Positions 28,752-38,335 of a stretch of DNA of 64,000 nt are shown here, one piece after another. A program made the position numbers and the translations under genes. Origin of the DNA: Legionella quateirensis (GTDB lineage: Bacteria > Pseudomonadota > Gammaproteobacteria > Legionellales > Legionellaceae); assembly GCF_001467955.1 (NCBI RefSeq), contig NZ_LNYR01000012.1, positions 62,001 to 126,000 on the forward strand, read 5' to 3'. Below the pieces are notes generated by a model that did not search any database, was not told the DNA's origin, and saw nothing but the letters and a program-made list of their open reading frames with translations. Numbering within the stretch: the stretch's first letter is position 1; each line of letters opens with the position of its first letter.

Positions 28752-30428
28752 ATGTCTGAAAGTTTCAAAGAACTATTTGAGCAAAGTATTATCGGCGCTC
28801 AATTTTATCCTGGTGCGATTATTACTGCCAAAGTTATTGGTATAGATGATGACTACGTCACTTTAAATGCTGGATTAAAATCTGAAGGTATTGTAGCCGT
28901 AGAAGAATTTTATGACAAAGATGGCGCACTGGAAATTAGCCTGGGTGATACTGTCGAAGTGGCATTAGATTCAGTTGAAGATGGCCACGGCGAAACGCTG
29001 CTTTCAAGAGAAAAAGCCAAACGTCAGGAAGCCTGGCGTAAATTATCTAAATCCCATGAAAATAATGAAACAGTTACTGGTCTCATTTCTGGCAAAGTCA
29101 AAGGTGGCTTTACTGTTGAAATTGGAACCATACGTGCATTTTTACCTGGTTCGTTAGTAGATGTAAGACCTGTAAGAGATCCTTCTTACCTTGAAGGTAA
29201 AGAACTTGAATTCAAAGTAATCAAGATGGATCTGAAGCGTAATAACATTGTTGTTTCTCGTCGCGCAGTTGTCGAAGAAGAAAGCAGTGCTGACAGACAG
29301 GCTCTTCTTGAGTCGCTGCATGATGGTCAAGAGCTTCATGGTATCGTTAAAAACCTTACCGACTACGGTGCATTTATCGACTTGGGTGGCATTGATGGCC
29401 TCTTACATATCACTGATATTTCCTGGAAACGTGTTAAACATCCAAGTGAGTTATTATCAGTTGGCCAAGATGTAAAAGTAAAAGTATTAAGTTTTGATAG
29501 CGAAAGAAACCGTGTTTCTTTAGGTATGAAACAATTAGGTAATGATCCTTGGGTTGATTTGGTAGAACGTTATCCTTTAACCAAACGCTTACAAGGTAAA
29601 GTAACCAATATTACTGATTACGGTTGCTTTGTTGAAATCGAAGAAGGCGTGGAAGGTCTGGTACACATGTCTGAAATGGATTGGACTAACAAAAATGTTC
29701 ATCCAAGTAAAGTAGTATCTATGGGTGATGTTGTTGACGTTATGGTTCTTGAAATTGATGAAGACAGACGTCGTATCTCTCTGGGTATGAAACAATGTGT
29801 TGGTAATCCATGGCAACAATTTGCTGCATCTCATAGTAAAGGCCAAAAAGTTAGTGGAAAGATTCGTTCAATCACTGATTTTGGTATCTTTATTGGCTTG
29901 GATGGAGAAATTGACGGTCTGGTTCACTTATCTGATATTTCCTGGACTGTACCTGGTGAAGAAGCAGTAAAACAGTTTAAGAAAGGTCAAGAGCTGGAAG
30001 CAGTCATCCTGGCCATTGATCCAGAGCGTGAACGTATTTCTTTAGGATTGAAGCAACTTGAAGGGGATAACTTTACAAGTTTTGCTGATTCATATACTAA
30101 AGGTGCAATTGTTAAGGGTACTGTAACAGCAGTAGATGCCAAATCAGTAACTGTAGCATTAGCAGATGATATTACCGGTACTATTCGTGCCAGTGAACTT
30201 TCTGATGAACGCGTTGATGACGCAACCACTCTTGTTAAAGAGGGTGATGAAATTGAAGCAAAAATCATCAATGTTGACAGAAAAAATCGTTCAATAACTC
30301 TTTCTGTTAAAGCTAAAGATGCACAAGATGAAGCTGATGCAATTAAGAAATACTCACGAGCTGAAGGAACTTCAACAACTCTGGGTGATTTATTGAAAGA
30401 AAAAATGGCTAGTAAAGAAGGCGAATAG
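28752..30428 (+). CDS. rpsA: 30S ribosomal protein S1
   Basis: S1 recruits mRNA to the 30S subunit. The 558-residue protein contains six S1/OB-fold repeats, visible from recurring blocks such as [53 protein letters not shown] and [28 protein letters not shown]. The first two are more diverged, as in other S1 proteins, and bind the ribosome. It follows cmk by about 70 bases, the conserved cmk-rpsA order, and is closed by a strong terminator. Confidence 0.98.
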   Translation: MSESFKELFEQSIIGAQFYPGAIITAKVIGIDDDYVTLNAGLKSEGIVAVEEFYDKDGALEISLGDTVEVALDSVEDGHGETLLSREKAKRQEAWRKLSKSHENNETVTGLISGKVKGGFTVEIGTIRAFLPGSLVDVRPVRDPSYLEGKELEFKVIKMDLKRNNIVVSRRAVVEEESSADRQALLESLHDGQELHGIVKNLTDYGAFIDLGGIDGLLHITDISWKRVKHPSELLSVGQDVKVKVLSFDSERNRVSLGMKQLGNDPWVDLVERYPLTKRLQGKVTNITDYGCFVEIEEGVEGLVHMSEMDWTNKNVHPSKVVSMGDVVDVMVLEIDEDRRRISLGMKQCVGNPWQQFAASHSKGQKVSGKIRSITDFGIFIGLDGEIDGLVHLSDISWTVPGEEAVKQFKKGQELEAVILAIDPERERISLGLKQLEGDNFTSFADSYTKGAIVKGTVTAVDAKSVTVALADDITGTIRASELSDERVDDATTLVKEGDEIEAKIINVDRKNRSITLSVKAKDAQDEADAIKKYSRAEGTSTTLGDLLKEKMASKEGE

Positions 30429-30449
30429 TCTCTAAACGGTCAAAACATA

Positions 30450-30480
30450 AAAAAGCGTAGTTTTAACTACGCTTTTTTTA
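30450..30480 (+). terminator. Rho-independent terminator after rpsA
   Basis: AAAAAGCGTAG and CTACGCTTTTT form a perfect stem around a TTTTAA loop, running into a T tract. It lies about 20 bases after the rpsA stop and probably ends the gyrA-rpsA series. Confidence 0.9.
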
Positions 30481-30686
30481 TTTAAAAAAAATAAGGTGAT
30501 GTTGAAATTGACTAGTCTCAGTTTATTATTTCAATTCAATTTTATTATTTTTAATAAAGTCGTTTTATTTTGAGTCCGCATCTATGAATTAGCTGATAAT
30601 TCCATTTTTTTTAAAGCTCATTTCAACTGACTTATCTGGATTGATCATGTTATGATGGGACAGTTTAAAGATACAAGGAATCCTGA

Positions 30687-30977
30687 ATGCGCATATTAAT
30701 GCTGGTTACTTATATTTTACTGATTATTATTGGTGTTAGTTTTGCTGCTTTAAATGCATCTTCGGTAGCTGTTAACTTATATTTTAAAACGGTTTCCATG
30801 CCTATATCCGTACTGATGACTGTGATGCTGGGTGTAGGTATATTTATTGGATTTATACTGTTTATCAGCAGATATTGGCGTTTAAAAATTGAATGTCATA
30901 GAATGAAAAATCAATTGAAACTCACTGAAAAAGAAATTAAAAATTTACGTTCAATTCCTTTACAGGATCAACATTAA
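30687..30977 (+). CDS. lapA: LapA-type small membrane protein (DUF1049)
   Basis: A 96-residue inner-membrane protein with two hydrophobic segments (ILMLVTYILLIIIGVSFAALNA and VLMTVMLGVGIFIGFILFISR) and a basic, coiled-coil-like C-terminus (KIECHRMKNQLKLTEKEIKNL). Size, topology and position directly before lapB match E. coli LapA (YciS), the partner of LapB in LPS assembly and LpxC turnover. An AAGGA site precedes the ATG. Confidence 0.85.
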   Translation: MRILMLVTYILLIIIGVSFAALNASSVAVNLYFKTVSMPISVLMTVMLGVGIFIGFILFISRYWRLKIECHRMKNQLKLTEKEIKNLRSIPLQDQH

Positions 30978-31025
30978 TTCTTTTATTATCAGGAACTCGG
31001 TATGCAAAGAGAGGGAAATTAATAA

Positions 31026-32195
31026 ATGATTAATTTATGGCCACTACTGTTGCCTGCTGCCGCTTGGTCAGGATGGTGGGTCGCACATCGCAGTAATTCC
31101 GATAAAAATACTCATGTAACCAATCGTTTATCACGCGAATATGTTGTTGGATTAAATTATTTATTAAACGAACAATCGGATAAAGCTGTAGATATCTTTA
31201 TCAAATTACTGGAAGTTGATAGTGATACTGTTGAAACACATTTAGCATTAGGCAGTTTGTTTCGACGGCGTGGAGAGGTCGATAGAGCCATCCGAATCCA
31301 CCAGAATTTAATTGCAAGACCACAGCTGAGTATATTACAGCGAAAAGAAGCATTAATGGCTTTAGGTCAAGATTATATGAGCGCAGGAGTCTTTGATCGA
31401 GCTGAGCGTATATTCCTTGAGGTTGTCGAATTAGGTGGAAGTAAAGAAACCAGTAGTTTGCAAGGCTTATTGGCTATATATCAGCAGGAAAAAGCCTGGG
31501 AAAAAGCCCTGGATGTAATCAAAAAACTGGAAATTTCAACAGGGAATAGTTTGCATAATCAAGCTGCTCATTATTATTGTGAAATGGCTAGCCAGGCTTT
31601 GAAAGTGAACGCTCTGGATAGAGCAGTATATTGTATTAAGCAGGCAATGAATGTTGACTCACAATCTGTCAGAGCCAGTTTAATGAATGCAAGTATTGAA
31701 ATGAAAGAAGGGAGATACAAACAAGCTATACGCTCTTTAAAAAGAGTACCCCTTCAGGATGCTGAATTCTTAACTGAAATTATCGAACCTCTGGTGTTCT
31801 GTCATAAAGAACTGGATTCAATGGCAGATTGTATTCATTATCTGGAACAAACTCTGGTTGATCACCCCAGAGCTTCAGTAATTTTCGTCATTGCTGAATA
31901 TTTACGCCAGAATAAAAATATGGATACTGCTATTGATTTTGTAGCAGATAAGCTGAGCAAGCATCCTTCAATTCGAGGCTTAAATCGATTGATTTATTGG
32001 CATCTTGAATCCGCTCATGGGAAAGTGCGTGATAAATTACAGATGCTCTATGATATTACGAGCAAATTTTTAGACAATAAACCTGTTTATCGATGCGGTC
32101 ATTGCGGTTTTGGTGGTAAGCATTTGCATTGGCATTGTCCAAGTTGTAAACAGTGGGGTAGAATGAAACCAATTCATGGTTTAGAGGGTGATTAG
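31026..32195 (+). CDS. lapB: LapB: TPR and rubredoxin-like LPS regulator
   Basis: LapB (YciM) is an inner-membrane-anchored TPR protein that presents LpxC to FtsH and so controls LPS output. The 389-residue product has an N-terminal membrane anchor (MINLWPLLLPAAAWSGWWVAH) and a series of TPR helices. It ends in the zinc ribbon YRCGHCGFGGKHLHWHCPSCKQWG with two CxxC pairs, exactly the LapB layout. The gene follows lapA by about 50 bases. Confidence 0.95.
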   Translation: MINLWPLLLPAAAWSGWWVAHRSNSDKNTHVTNRLSREYVVGLNYLLNEQSDKAVDIFIKLLEVDSDTVETHLALGSLFRRRGEVDRAIRIHQNLIARPQLSILQRKEALMALGQDYMSAGVFDRAERIFLEVVELGGSKETSSLQGLLAIYQQEKAWEKALDVIKKLEISTGNSLHNQAAHYYCEMASQALKVNALDRAVYCIKQAMNVDSQSVRASLMNASIEMKEGRYKQAIRSLKRVPLQDAEFLTEIIEPLVFCHKELDSMADCIHYLEQTLVDHPRASVIFVIAEYLRQNKNMDTAIDFVADKLSKHPSIRGLNRLIYWHLESAHGKVRDKLQMLYDITSKFLDNKPVYRCGHCGFGGKHLHWHCPSCKQWGRMKPIHGLEGD

Positions 32196-32275
32196 AATAG
32201 GTTGGGATTGAATTTCCTAAGATGTTAATAACCTATTGATAATAAACTATATTATATAAAAATTATGAGACTATA

Positions 32276-33388
32276 ATGCAATTTATTGACTTGAAAAAAC
32301 AATATTCCTTGATCGAAAATGACGTACTTAACAGTATAAAAAATGTATTAAATCATGGCCAATATATTATGGGTCCAGAGATTGCTGAGCTTGAAAAGCA
32401 ACTGGCATCTTTTATTGGAGTAAAGCATGCTATTGTTAATTCCAGCGGAACTGATGCTCTATTAATGGCGCTGATGGCATTGGAAATTCAACCAGGTGAT
32501 GAGGTTATTACCAGCCCATTCAGCTTCTTCGCGACAGCGGAAGTAATTAGTCTGTGTCATGCCAAGCCGGTTTTTGTAGATATTGATCCCATGACTTATA
32601 ATCTTGATCCGGCTAAATTGGAAGCTGCTATTACCAAAAAGACAAAAGCGATAATGCCTGTAGGTCTATACGGTCAATGTGCTGATTATGATGAAATAAA
32701 TGCTATAGCTAATCAGTATGGCATTCCGGTGATTGAAGATGCCGCTCAAAGTTTCGGAGCTACCTACAAAGATAAATATTCCTGCGCTTTAAGTACTATT
32801 GGCTGTACTAGTTTTTTCCCATCAAAACCTTTGGGTGGATACGGTGATTCAGGAGCCTGTTTTACTAATGATGATGTTCTCGCACAACGATTAATTGAAA
32901 TCAGAATACACGGTCAAAATGCACGTTATTGTCATAGTCGTGTTGGAATTAACGGGCGCATGGATACTATTCAGGCTGCTGTTTTGATTGAAAAATTGAA
33001 GATTTTTCCTGATGAAATCATTATGCGCCAAAGAGTAGCCCAGCGATATAATGAAATGCTGGGGTCTTTGGTTAAGGTTCCATTTGTAAAACGTCACAAT
33101 ACCAGTGTTTATGCTCAATACACTATTGAAGTAGATGATAGAGATGAGTTCCAAAAATCAATGCAAGCAGCGGGTATTCCAACAGCAGTCCATTACCCTG
33201 TAGCCATGCATCATCAAAAAGCATTAAGTTATTTGAATTACCGTACGGGTGATTTTCCTCATGCAGAACTGGCAAGTAATCGAGTAATTAGTTTACCAAT
33301 GCACCCATATTTACAGATTGAAGAACAAATGAATGTAGTCTCAGCTGTAAAAGATGCTTTATTAACTCAAGAAAAGGCTGTTGTTTAA
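32276..33388 (+). CDS. DegT/DnrJ/EryC1-type nucleotide-sugar aminotransferase (WbpE-like)
   Basis: A 370-residue PLP enzyme of the DegT family, which aminates keto-sugars bound to UDP or dTDP. It has FIDLKKQY at the start, VNSSGTDALLMAL, VIEDAAQSFGATY, and the PLP lysine Lys184 in TSFFPSKPLGGYGDSG. The sequence style is closest to WbpE/WlbC enzymes, which make UDP-2,3-diacetamido sugars for O-antigen. It sits between lapB and pyrF, two genes that are neighbours in E. coli, so it looks like an insertion into an LPS-related locus. Its stop directly abuts the pyrF start. Confidence 0.87.
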   Translation: MQFIDLKKQYSLIENDVLNSIKNVLNHGQYIMGPEIAELEKQLASFIGVKHAIVNSSGTDALLMALMALEIQPGDEVITSPFSFFATAEVISLCHAKPVFVDIDPMTYNLDPAKLEAAITKKTKAIMPVGLYGQCADYDEINAIANQYGIPVIEDAAQSFGATYKDKYSCALSTIGCTSFFPSKPLGGYGDSGACFTNDDVLAQRLIEIRIHGQNARYCHSRVGINGRMDTIQAAVLIEKLKIFPDEIIMRQRVAQRYNEMLGSLVKVPFVKRHNTSVYAQYTIEVDDRDEFQKSMQAAGIPTAVHYPVAMHHQKALSYLNYRTGDFPHAELASNRVISLPMHPYLQIEEQMNVVSAVKDALLTQEKAVV

Positions 33389-34081
33389 ATGACTTCAAAG
33401 TTAATTGTCGCACTGGATTTTGATAATGAACGTCATGCTTTAAATCTGGTAGATTCGATAGATCCTGCAACCTGTGGATTAAAAGTCGGTAGCGAACTGT
33501 TTACCCTTTTTGGTGCGCAGTTTGTAAGACAATTAGTTTCAAGAAATTTTAATGTCTTTTTGGATTTAAAGTTTCATGACATACCAAACACTGTAGCTCA
33601 TGCATGTAAAGCAGCTGCAGATTTGGGTGTTTGGATGATGAATGTTCATGCTCTTGGTGGCATTAATATGATGAAAGCAGCAAATGAGGCTTTAAATGGT
33701 TTTGGCAGGGATAGGCCTATAATCATTGCTGTAACAGTCCTTACCAGTCATTCAGAACATGAATTGCGTGACATAGGAATTATCAATCCATTAGCTAATG
33801 AAGTAACACTACTGGCTCGGCTTGCCCAGGAAGCAGGGCTTGATGGTGTCGTCAGTTCGGCTCATGAAGTTCAAACTATTAAACACGAGTGCGGAGATGA
33901 CTTTATAACAGTAACTCCGGGGATTAGATTAACGCCTGATTCAAAAGATGATCAATCTCGTATTATGACCCCAAAACAGGCCATTACTGAAGGAACCAAT
34001 TATTTAGTAATCGGCAGACCCATTACTCAAGCAGCTAATCCTGCAGAAGTTATTGCTAAAATCATAACTGATATATCTTAA
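33389..34081 (+). CDS. pyrF: Orotidine 5'-phosphate decarboxylase
   Basis: PyrF makes UMP from OMP in the last step of de novo pyrimidine synthesis. The 230-residue TIM barrel has IVALDFDN, the catalytic block FLDLKFHDIPNTVA (Asp-Lys-Asp network) and the phosphate-gripper end YLVIGRPITQAANP. The ATG follows the aminotransferase stop without a gap, so the genes are coupled. A hairpin terminator follows. Confidence 0.96.
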   Translation: MTSKLIVALDFDNERHALNLVDSIDPATCGLKVGSELFTLFGAQFVRQLVSRNFNVFLDLKFHDIPNTVAHACKAAADLGVWMMNVHALGGINMMKAANEALNGFGRDRPIIIAVTVLTSHSEHELRDIGIINPLANEVTLLARLAQEAGLDGVVSSAHEVQTIKHECGDDFITVTPGIRLTPDSKDDQSRIMTPKQAITEGTNYLVIGRPITQAANPAEVIAKIITDIS

Positions 34082-34099
34082 CGCATCTATCAAATACAT

Positions 34100-34125
34100 T
34101 GGCCACATGGTATAATATGTGGCCA
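34100..34125 (+). terminator. Hairpin terminator after pyrF
   Basis: TGGCCACAT and ATGTGGCCA make a perfect 9-bp stem with the loop GGTATAAT, followed by TTTCT. It lies 18 bases after the pyrF stop and before the VpdC-like gene. Confidence 0.65.
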
Positions 34126-34267
34126 TTTCTGGGTGAATTAACTTTGTTCTATTTTAATCCGTGATAATTTATGATAATTGTAATAATGATTTTTAATAAA
34201 TATTTTAAAAAGACCAGCTTTACTCCAGATGTTTTTTTAACGGATTTTCAGACTTAAGGATGAAGTG

Positions 34268-36967
34268 ATGACCCCACAGCACATAATAAGTCAGCTGCTG
34301 GAATCTGACACAAAATACCCTAAAAATTTAGAACTTTTAAAAAAAATTATCATAACCGCTTATCTTGGGCGGCTTAGGGTTAACGGATTAGCTCCTGATA
34401 ATAAGATAGCACTGGGTAATTATTTATTCGATAACGAACGAATGATGTTCGATTTTTCCAGATTAAGTGAAGAAAAAAAAGAGGAATTTCTTCAGTGGCT
34501 GCTTGCGCCACATCAAAATGAAAAACAGAGTGTTTATTTTAGTAGCGTTAATGTAAATGAATATCGAGGTTACACAGCAGAACAACGATTAAGCTGGTGG
34601 AATACATTAAATAATTGGTTTAAAAATAATAAATCTGATTATTGGAAAATTACTGATTTGGAGTTGTCTCTTAATTACCAGCTGACTGGAATTGAAATCA
34701 ATCATGGAGATAAAGGTATTTTAATTGGTTTCAATCAATTCCTTGTTCCTCCAACAGGCACAAAATATAAAGATCCTGATTCTTCTCAGAGAGAACCTCT
34801 AGGCAATACGAAAAGAGTCATTCTAACCGATCAATTGGTTGACCAATTAGTAAAGGAAAATTTCAAATACATCAGACCTGAATCCATATGCAAGCGCGCT
34901 CATCCTCAAGCAATTGATATAATAAATCCCGCAGCACGTTTTGAAGAAATGAGTTCATACAGAAAAACGCATAATTTAAATGCATATGAGGCCTGGTATA
35001 TCAGATTATGGAGTTGGATTTACTCCTGGTTTGCGACCGATTATGTACCTATTGATCAGACCGTGCCTAATAATAATTTAACTTTATTATATGAAACGGA
35101 TACGATAAAGATTTTTCAGCGTACTGTAACTAAAGAAATTATCGTCAGAGAGAAAAAGCCGGATATAGAAAATCTTGTTTTTTGTGGTGGCGGCGCAAAA
35201 ATTTTTGCGCATGTCGGAGTTTGGAAAGCATTAAATGAAGCGAACATCAAGCCAACCCGTTTTGCAGGAAGCTCTGCCGGTGCGATTATGGCCATGTTGT
35301 GTTACTTGGGTTATTCTGCTGATGAAATAGCTGTACTTTTTAGAAATTTCAAACAAGAACATTTAGTTCATTATGATATTGATTTTGATGGTTTATCGGG
35401 TTCTGATTCTTTAAAAGCGGCACTGGATTATGCTGTGACCAACAAGCTGAAAGAAATTGTCGCAAAATTCAATATTCCCTATCCACAAGGCGTAATAACA
35501 TTTAGAACTTTGGATAATATAAGGAAACAATGTCCAGGTTGTGGATTAGGTGACGAAATAACGGTTACTGCAACTAATAAAAAGCAAGGTAAAACAACCT
35601 ATTTTTCATTAGCCAGATCACCTGATATGGAGTTTACCAAATCAGTGGAGGTTTCTGCTAAGTTTCCTATTGTATATAAGGCAGAAGTGATCGATGGGGA
35701 ACCACATAATGATGGTGGAATTTTAAGTAATTTTCCAACTGAAGTTTTTTCTGATGACCACTCAACTTTACTGGAGTCAGAGTATGGAAATAATCTTAAA
35801 TTGTTAGCGGTTCAATTTGATAATGGTACAGAACGAACCGCGATAGATCGTATCATGCAGAAAGTATATCGAGAAAATGTGGTTCTCAATTGGATATACA
35901 GTTTCATAACCGGTGTAAACGATCCTGCCAGTGGATGGGAAAAAGACCGTTTAAAATTACGACAATATGCGCATCAAACTATAGTTCCTAATGTTGATGA
36001 TATTCCTGTTTCAGGCTTTAGTGTAGAGATAGAAAGTCAGAATAAAATGATTCAAAGAGGTTATGAAGCAACGCAGGATTATTTGACTGCCCGATATGGA
36101 ACCAAAGTAAATTACACTAATAAAAATCAGGAAATGATGTATTCAACATTCAATTCCTTAGGTGATTTGCTCGCTTATTGTTGTTATCGAGGCGATAGAC
36201 ATTGGTTTGATATTGTAAATAATTTGATATCGCAATCCACATTACCAAACCGCACAGCATTAATGAAGCAATCACTGGAGTTAAGAACTTTATATTTCGG
36301 CCCTGGTTCTTCTCTTTATAAAAAGTTAAAAGAATCGAGTGAAGAATTGAAAGAAGTAGGGCAAAACAAGGAGCTCAATCTAAAGAATATGGATGAGCCA
36401 GAACAAAGTCCCCTTACATTTTTCGGGAATGCTATTCCTCAACACCACTGTTCAGGAGTAGGGGTAGAAAATCATGATGTTTTGCATGCCTTATATCCTA
36501 TATTTCTTAAATTATCACAGGATATGGTGCGTTCAAGTGATGATAAGAGCGCTCTGAGTTATGCACGCCATTCCTTAAAGATTCATAATCCGTTCATATG
36601 CCTGGAACATTTTGCCAAGATTAAAAACAAAACACATATTATACTTCATATCATAATCAATTTAATAAAAGAATTGAAGGATAACCCCCAACAAATACTG
36701 TTTGATACTCTAAAAGAAATCGAAAAACTCCAGTTTAATACTATTAAATTATTAAAGCCCGAGTATTATGCTCAATGGGATTTATCGATGCCCCAAACCT
36801 TGAGAGTTTTTAAATTGTTAAATAATGGACAACATGCTGCGGCTACTCAATTACTTTCCTATCTAAAGGATAAAACCGAGCCAATGCAAACATTTAAAAA
36901 AGGAGTTTTTTATGATGACTTTAGTGACGGGAGCATCGAAAGGGATAGGACTATGCTTGGCGCGTGA
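34268..36967 (+). CDS. vpdC: Patatin-like phospholipase, VpdC-type Dot/Icm effector
   Basis: An 899-residue protein starting at the ATG at 34268, 7 bases after AAGGA. A ~300-residue N-terminal region of unknown role precedes a patatin domain with all catalytic elements: the oxyanion glycine loop LVFCGGGAKIFAHVGVW (Gly307-309), the nucleophile elbow FAGSSAGAIMAM (Ser336), and the dyad Asp482 in HNDGGIL. Such enzymes cleave phospholipids or lysophospholipids using a Ser-Asp dyad. The long C-terminal half (about 550-899) is helical and has no motif I can name. Size and layout match VpdC, a translocated patatin of L. pneumophila. The final 56 bases overlap the next gene. Confidence 0.85.
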   Translation: MTPQHIISQLLESDTKYPKNLELLKKIIITAYLGRLRVNGLAPDNKIALGNYLFDNERMMFDFSRLSEEKKEEFLQWLLAPHQNEKQSVYFSSVNVNEYRGYTAEQRLSWWNTLNNWFKNNKSDYWKITDLELSLNYQLTGIEINHGDKGILIGFNQFLVPPTGTKYKDPDSSQREPLGNTKRVILTDQLVDQLVKENFKYIRPESICKRAHPQAIDIINPAARFEEMSSYRKTHNLNAYEAWYIRLWSWIYSWFATDYVPIDQTVPNNNLTLLYETDTIKIFQRTVTKEIIVREKKPDIENLVFCGGGAKIFAHVGVWKALNEANIKPTRFAGSSAGAIMAMLCYLGYSADEIAVLFRNFKQEHLVHYDIDFDGLSGSDSLKAALDYAVTNKLKEIVAKFNIPYPQGVITFRTLDNIRKQCPGCGLGDEITVTATNKKQGKTTYFSLARSPDMEFTKSVEVSAKFPIVYKAEVIDGEPHNDGGILSNFPTEVFSDDHSTLLESEYGNNLKLLAVQFDNGTERTAIDRIMQKVYRENVVLNWIYSFITGVNDPASGWEKDRLKLRQYAHQTIVPNVDDIPVSGFSVEIESQNKMIQRGYEATQDYLTARYGTKVNYTNKNQEMMYSTFNSLGDLLAYCCYRGDRHWFDIVNNLISQSTLPNRTALMKQSLELRTLYFGPGSSLYKKLKESSEELKEVGQNKELNLKNMDEPEQSPLTFFGNAIPQHHCSGVGVENHDVLHALYPIFLKLSQDMVRSSDDKSALSYARHSLKIHNPFICLEHFAKIKNKTHIILHIIINLIKELKDNPQQILFDTLKEIEKLQFNTIKLLKPEYYAQWDLSMPQTLRVFKLLNNGQHAAATQLLSYLKDKTEPMQTFKKGVFYDDFSDGSIERDRTMLGA

Positions 36968-37703
36968 ATTTGCTCAACACGGCCGTGATTTGATGCTTGT
37001 TGCACGAGATGAAGTACGATTAAAAGAGATTTGTAATGAAATACATGAACAATATCATGTCAAAGTCGCTTATACAGTTTGCGATTTGAGTAAACCTGGT
37101 AGTGCTATCAATTTATATAATGAATTGGAAACGCGAGGGGTTGAAATCAATTGCCTGGTTAATAATGCAGGAATCGGATATATGGGTTCTTATGCAGAAA
37201 TGGGAATCGATAAACTTGATGAATTATTACAGATTAATATTGTTTCTCCGAGTGAGTTAACTCAATGTTATCTTGGCGATTTTGTAGCGCGTAATGGCGG
37301 AAGTATTTTGCAAGTATCTTCTACCGCAGCGTTTCAACCTGGTCCATATATGGCTGCATATTATGCCAGTAAGTCTTATCTTGCATCGCTTTCCCATGCT
37401 ATTGCTTATGAATTAAAGGATACTAATGTTTCATTATCAATATTGTGTCCAGGAGCAACCAGAACGTCATTTTTTACATCTGCAGGAATGGAGAATTCCA
37501 TGCTGGAACGCGGATATACTGGTATGTTATCACCCGAAAAAGTGGCTAAAATTGCATATAAAGGTCTGATGCAAAAAAAATTGTACATTATCCCAGGAGT
37601 TATTAATAAAAGCCTGGCGAATTTAGCAGCAATTTCTCCCAAGAAAATCGCTGCCGCACTAGCTGCCTATTTTCATAATAAACCGGATAATCCATCACAT
37701 TAA
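36912..37703 (+). CDS. Short-chain dehydrogenase/reductase
   Basis: A 263-residue classical SDR with the NAD(P)-binding motif TGASKGIGLCLA, NNAGIG, the catalytic Ser in QVSSTAAFQPG, and the YxxxK motif in AAYYASKSYLAS. The C-terminal part is hydrophobic with Lys-rich stretches, as in membrane-associated DltE/YqjQ-like SDRs that act on lipid-like substrates. The start is fixed by a strong AGGAG site at 36901-36905, six bases before the ATG, lying within the coding end of the VpdC-like gene. The 56-base overlap suggests translational coupling. Substrate unknown. Confidence 0.88.
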   Translation: MMTLVTGASKGIGLCLAREFAQHGRDLMLVARDEVRLKEICNEIHEQYHVKVAYTVCDLSKPGSAINLYNELETRGVEINCLVNNAGIGYMGSYAEMGIDKLDELLQINIVSPSELTQCYLGDFVARNGGSILQVSSTAAFQPGPYMAAYYASKSYLASLSHAIAYELKDTNVSLSILCPGATRTSFFTSAGMENSMLERGYTGMLSPEKVAKIAYKGLMQKKLYIIPGVINKSLANLAAISPKKIAAALAAYFHNKPDNPSH

Positions 37704-37893
37704 TAATTTGAAGTCCTATGTTTGCAATGAATATGCACTGGATTGTATTCTGATACCTATATCATGGACTAGTTGTTACAAGCTCAATGCAGCACTCAGA
37801 ACAATGGGAAGACCATCTGTGCGAATTGATTATTTAGATGCTGACTCTACTGGCTTTTCAAGATATACTCATTTTTTTTGATTCAAAATAGAT

Positions 37894-38322
37894 ATGTATA
37901 CCAATCTGACTCTTTATTACTTGAAGCAATTAGGCATTACTCCTTGGGTACATAAAGAGACTTGTCTGGTGTTGGAACCTCCCGCGCTCAAGTCGAAGCA
38001 GGCTTCACCTAGCTTAATCGTTATTAAGCAACCTCATTTAAGCAAAAAAGCTGAAGTTCTTTTAAAAAAGATGATAGCTTATCTTGATTTAAATGAAACT
38101 GAAGTATTAGTTAGTGAAACACCTCAGGAGTATTCCTTTTCAGAGAACAACTCTCCTAAAGTAATTTGGGTATTAGGGTTGGAATATAGCGAGTTATTTC
38201 ACACCACGCAGTGCCATTGTCCAGTCTTGTCTGGAGTATCACCAGAACATTTACTTCATAATCCTCTGGAAAAAAGAGAGGTGTTTAAGGTACTCCATTC
38301 CATTAAAGCTTTAGTCAATTAA
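37894..38322 (+). CDS. Possible DNA polymerase III psi subunit (HolD-like)
   Basis: A 142-residue protein with no clear family signature. It resembles HolD in size, in its start (YYLKQLGITPWVHKE, compare the LQQLGITQW of E. coli HolD), and in a C-terminal block with an LHNPLEKREVFKVLHSI pattern. HolD links the clamp loader to SSB and evolves fast, so weak similarity is expected. It is followed after 13 bases by a pseudopilin gene. The alternative is an unrelated orphan. The call rests on recalled similarity only. Confidence 0.45.
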   Translation: MYTNLTLYYLKQLGITPWVHKETCLVLEPPALKSKQASPSLIVIKQPHLSKKAEVLLKKMIAYLDLNETEVLVSETPQEYSFSENNSPKVIWVLGLEYSELFHTTQCHCPVLSGVSPEHLLHNPLEKREVFKVLHSIKALVN

Positions 38323-38335
38323 TTAATCAGTTCAT

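Noticed and set aside
34141..34267. PmrA-type box upstream of the VpdC-like gene
   Set aside because: AT-rich TTAATA strings are present, but none matches the direct-repeat pattern well enough in a 60% AT background.
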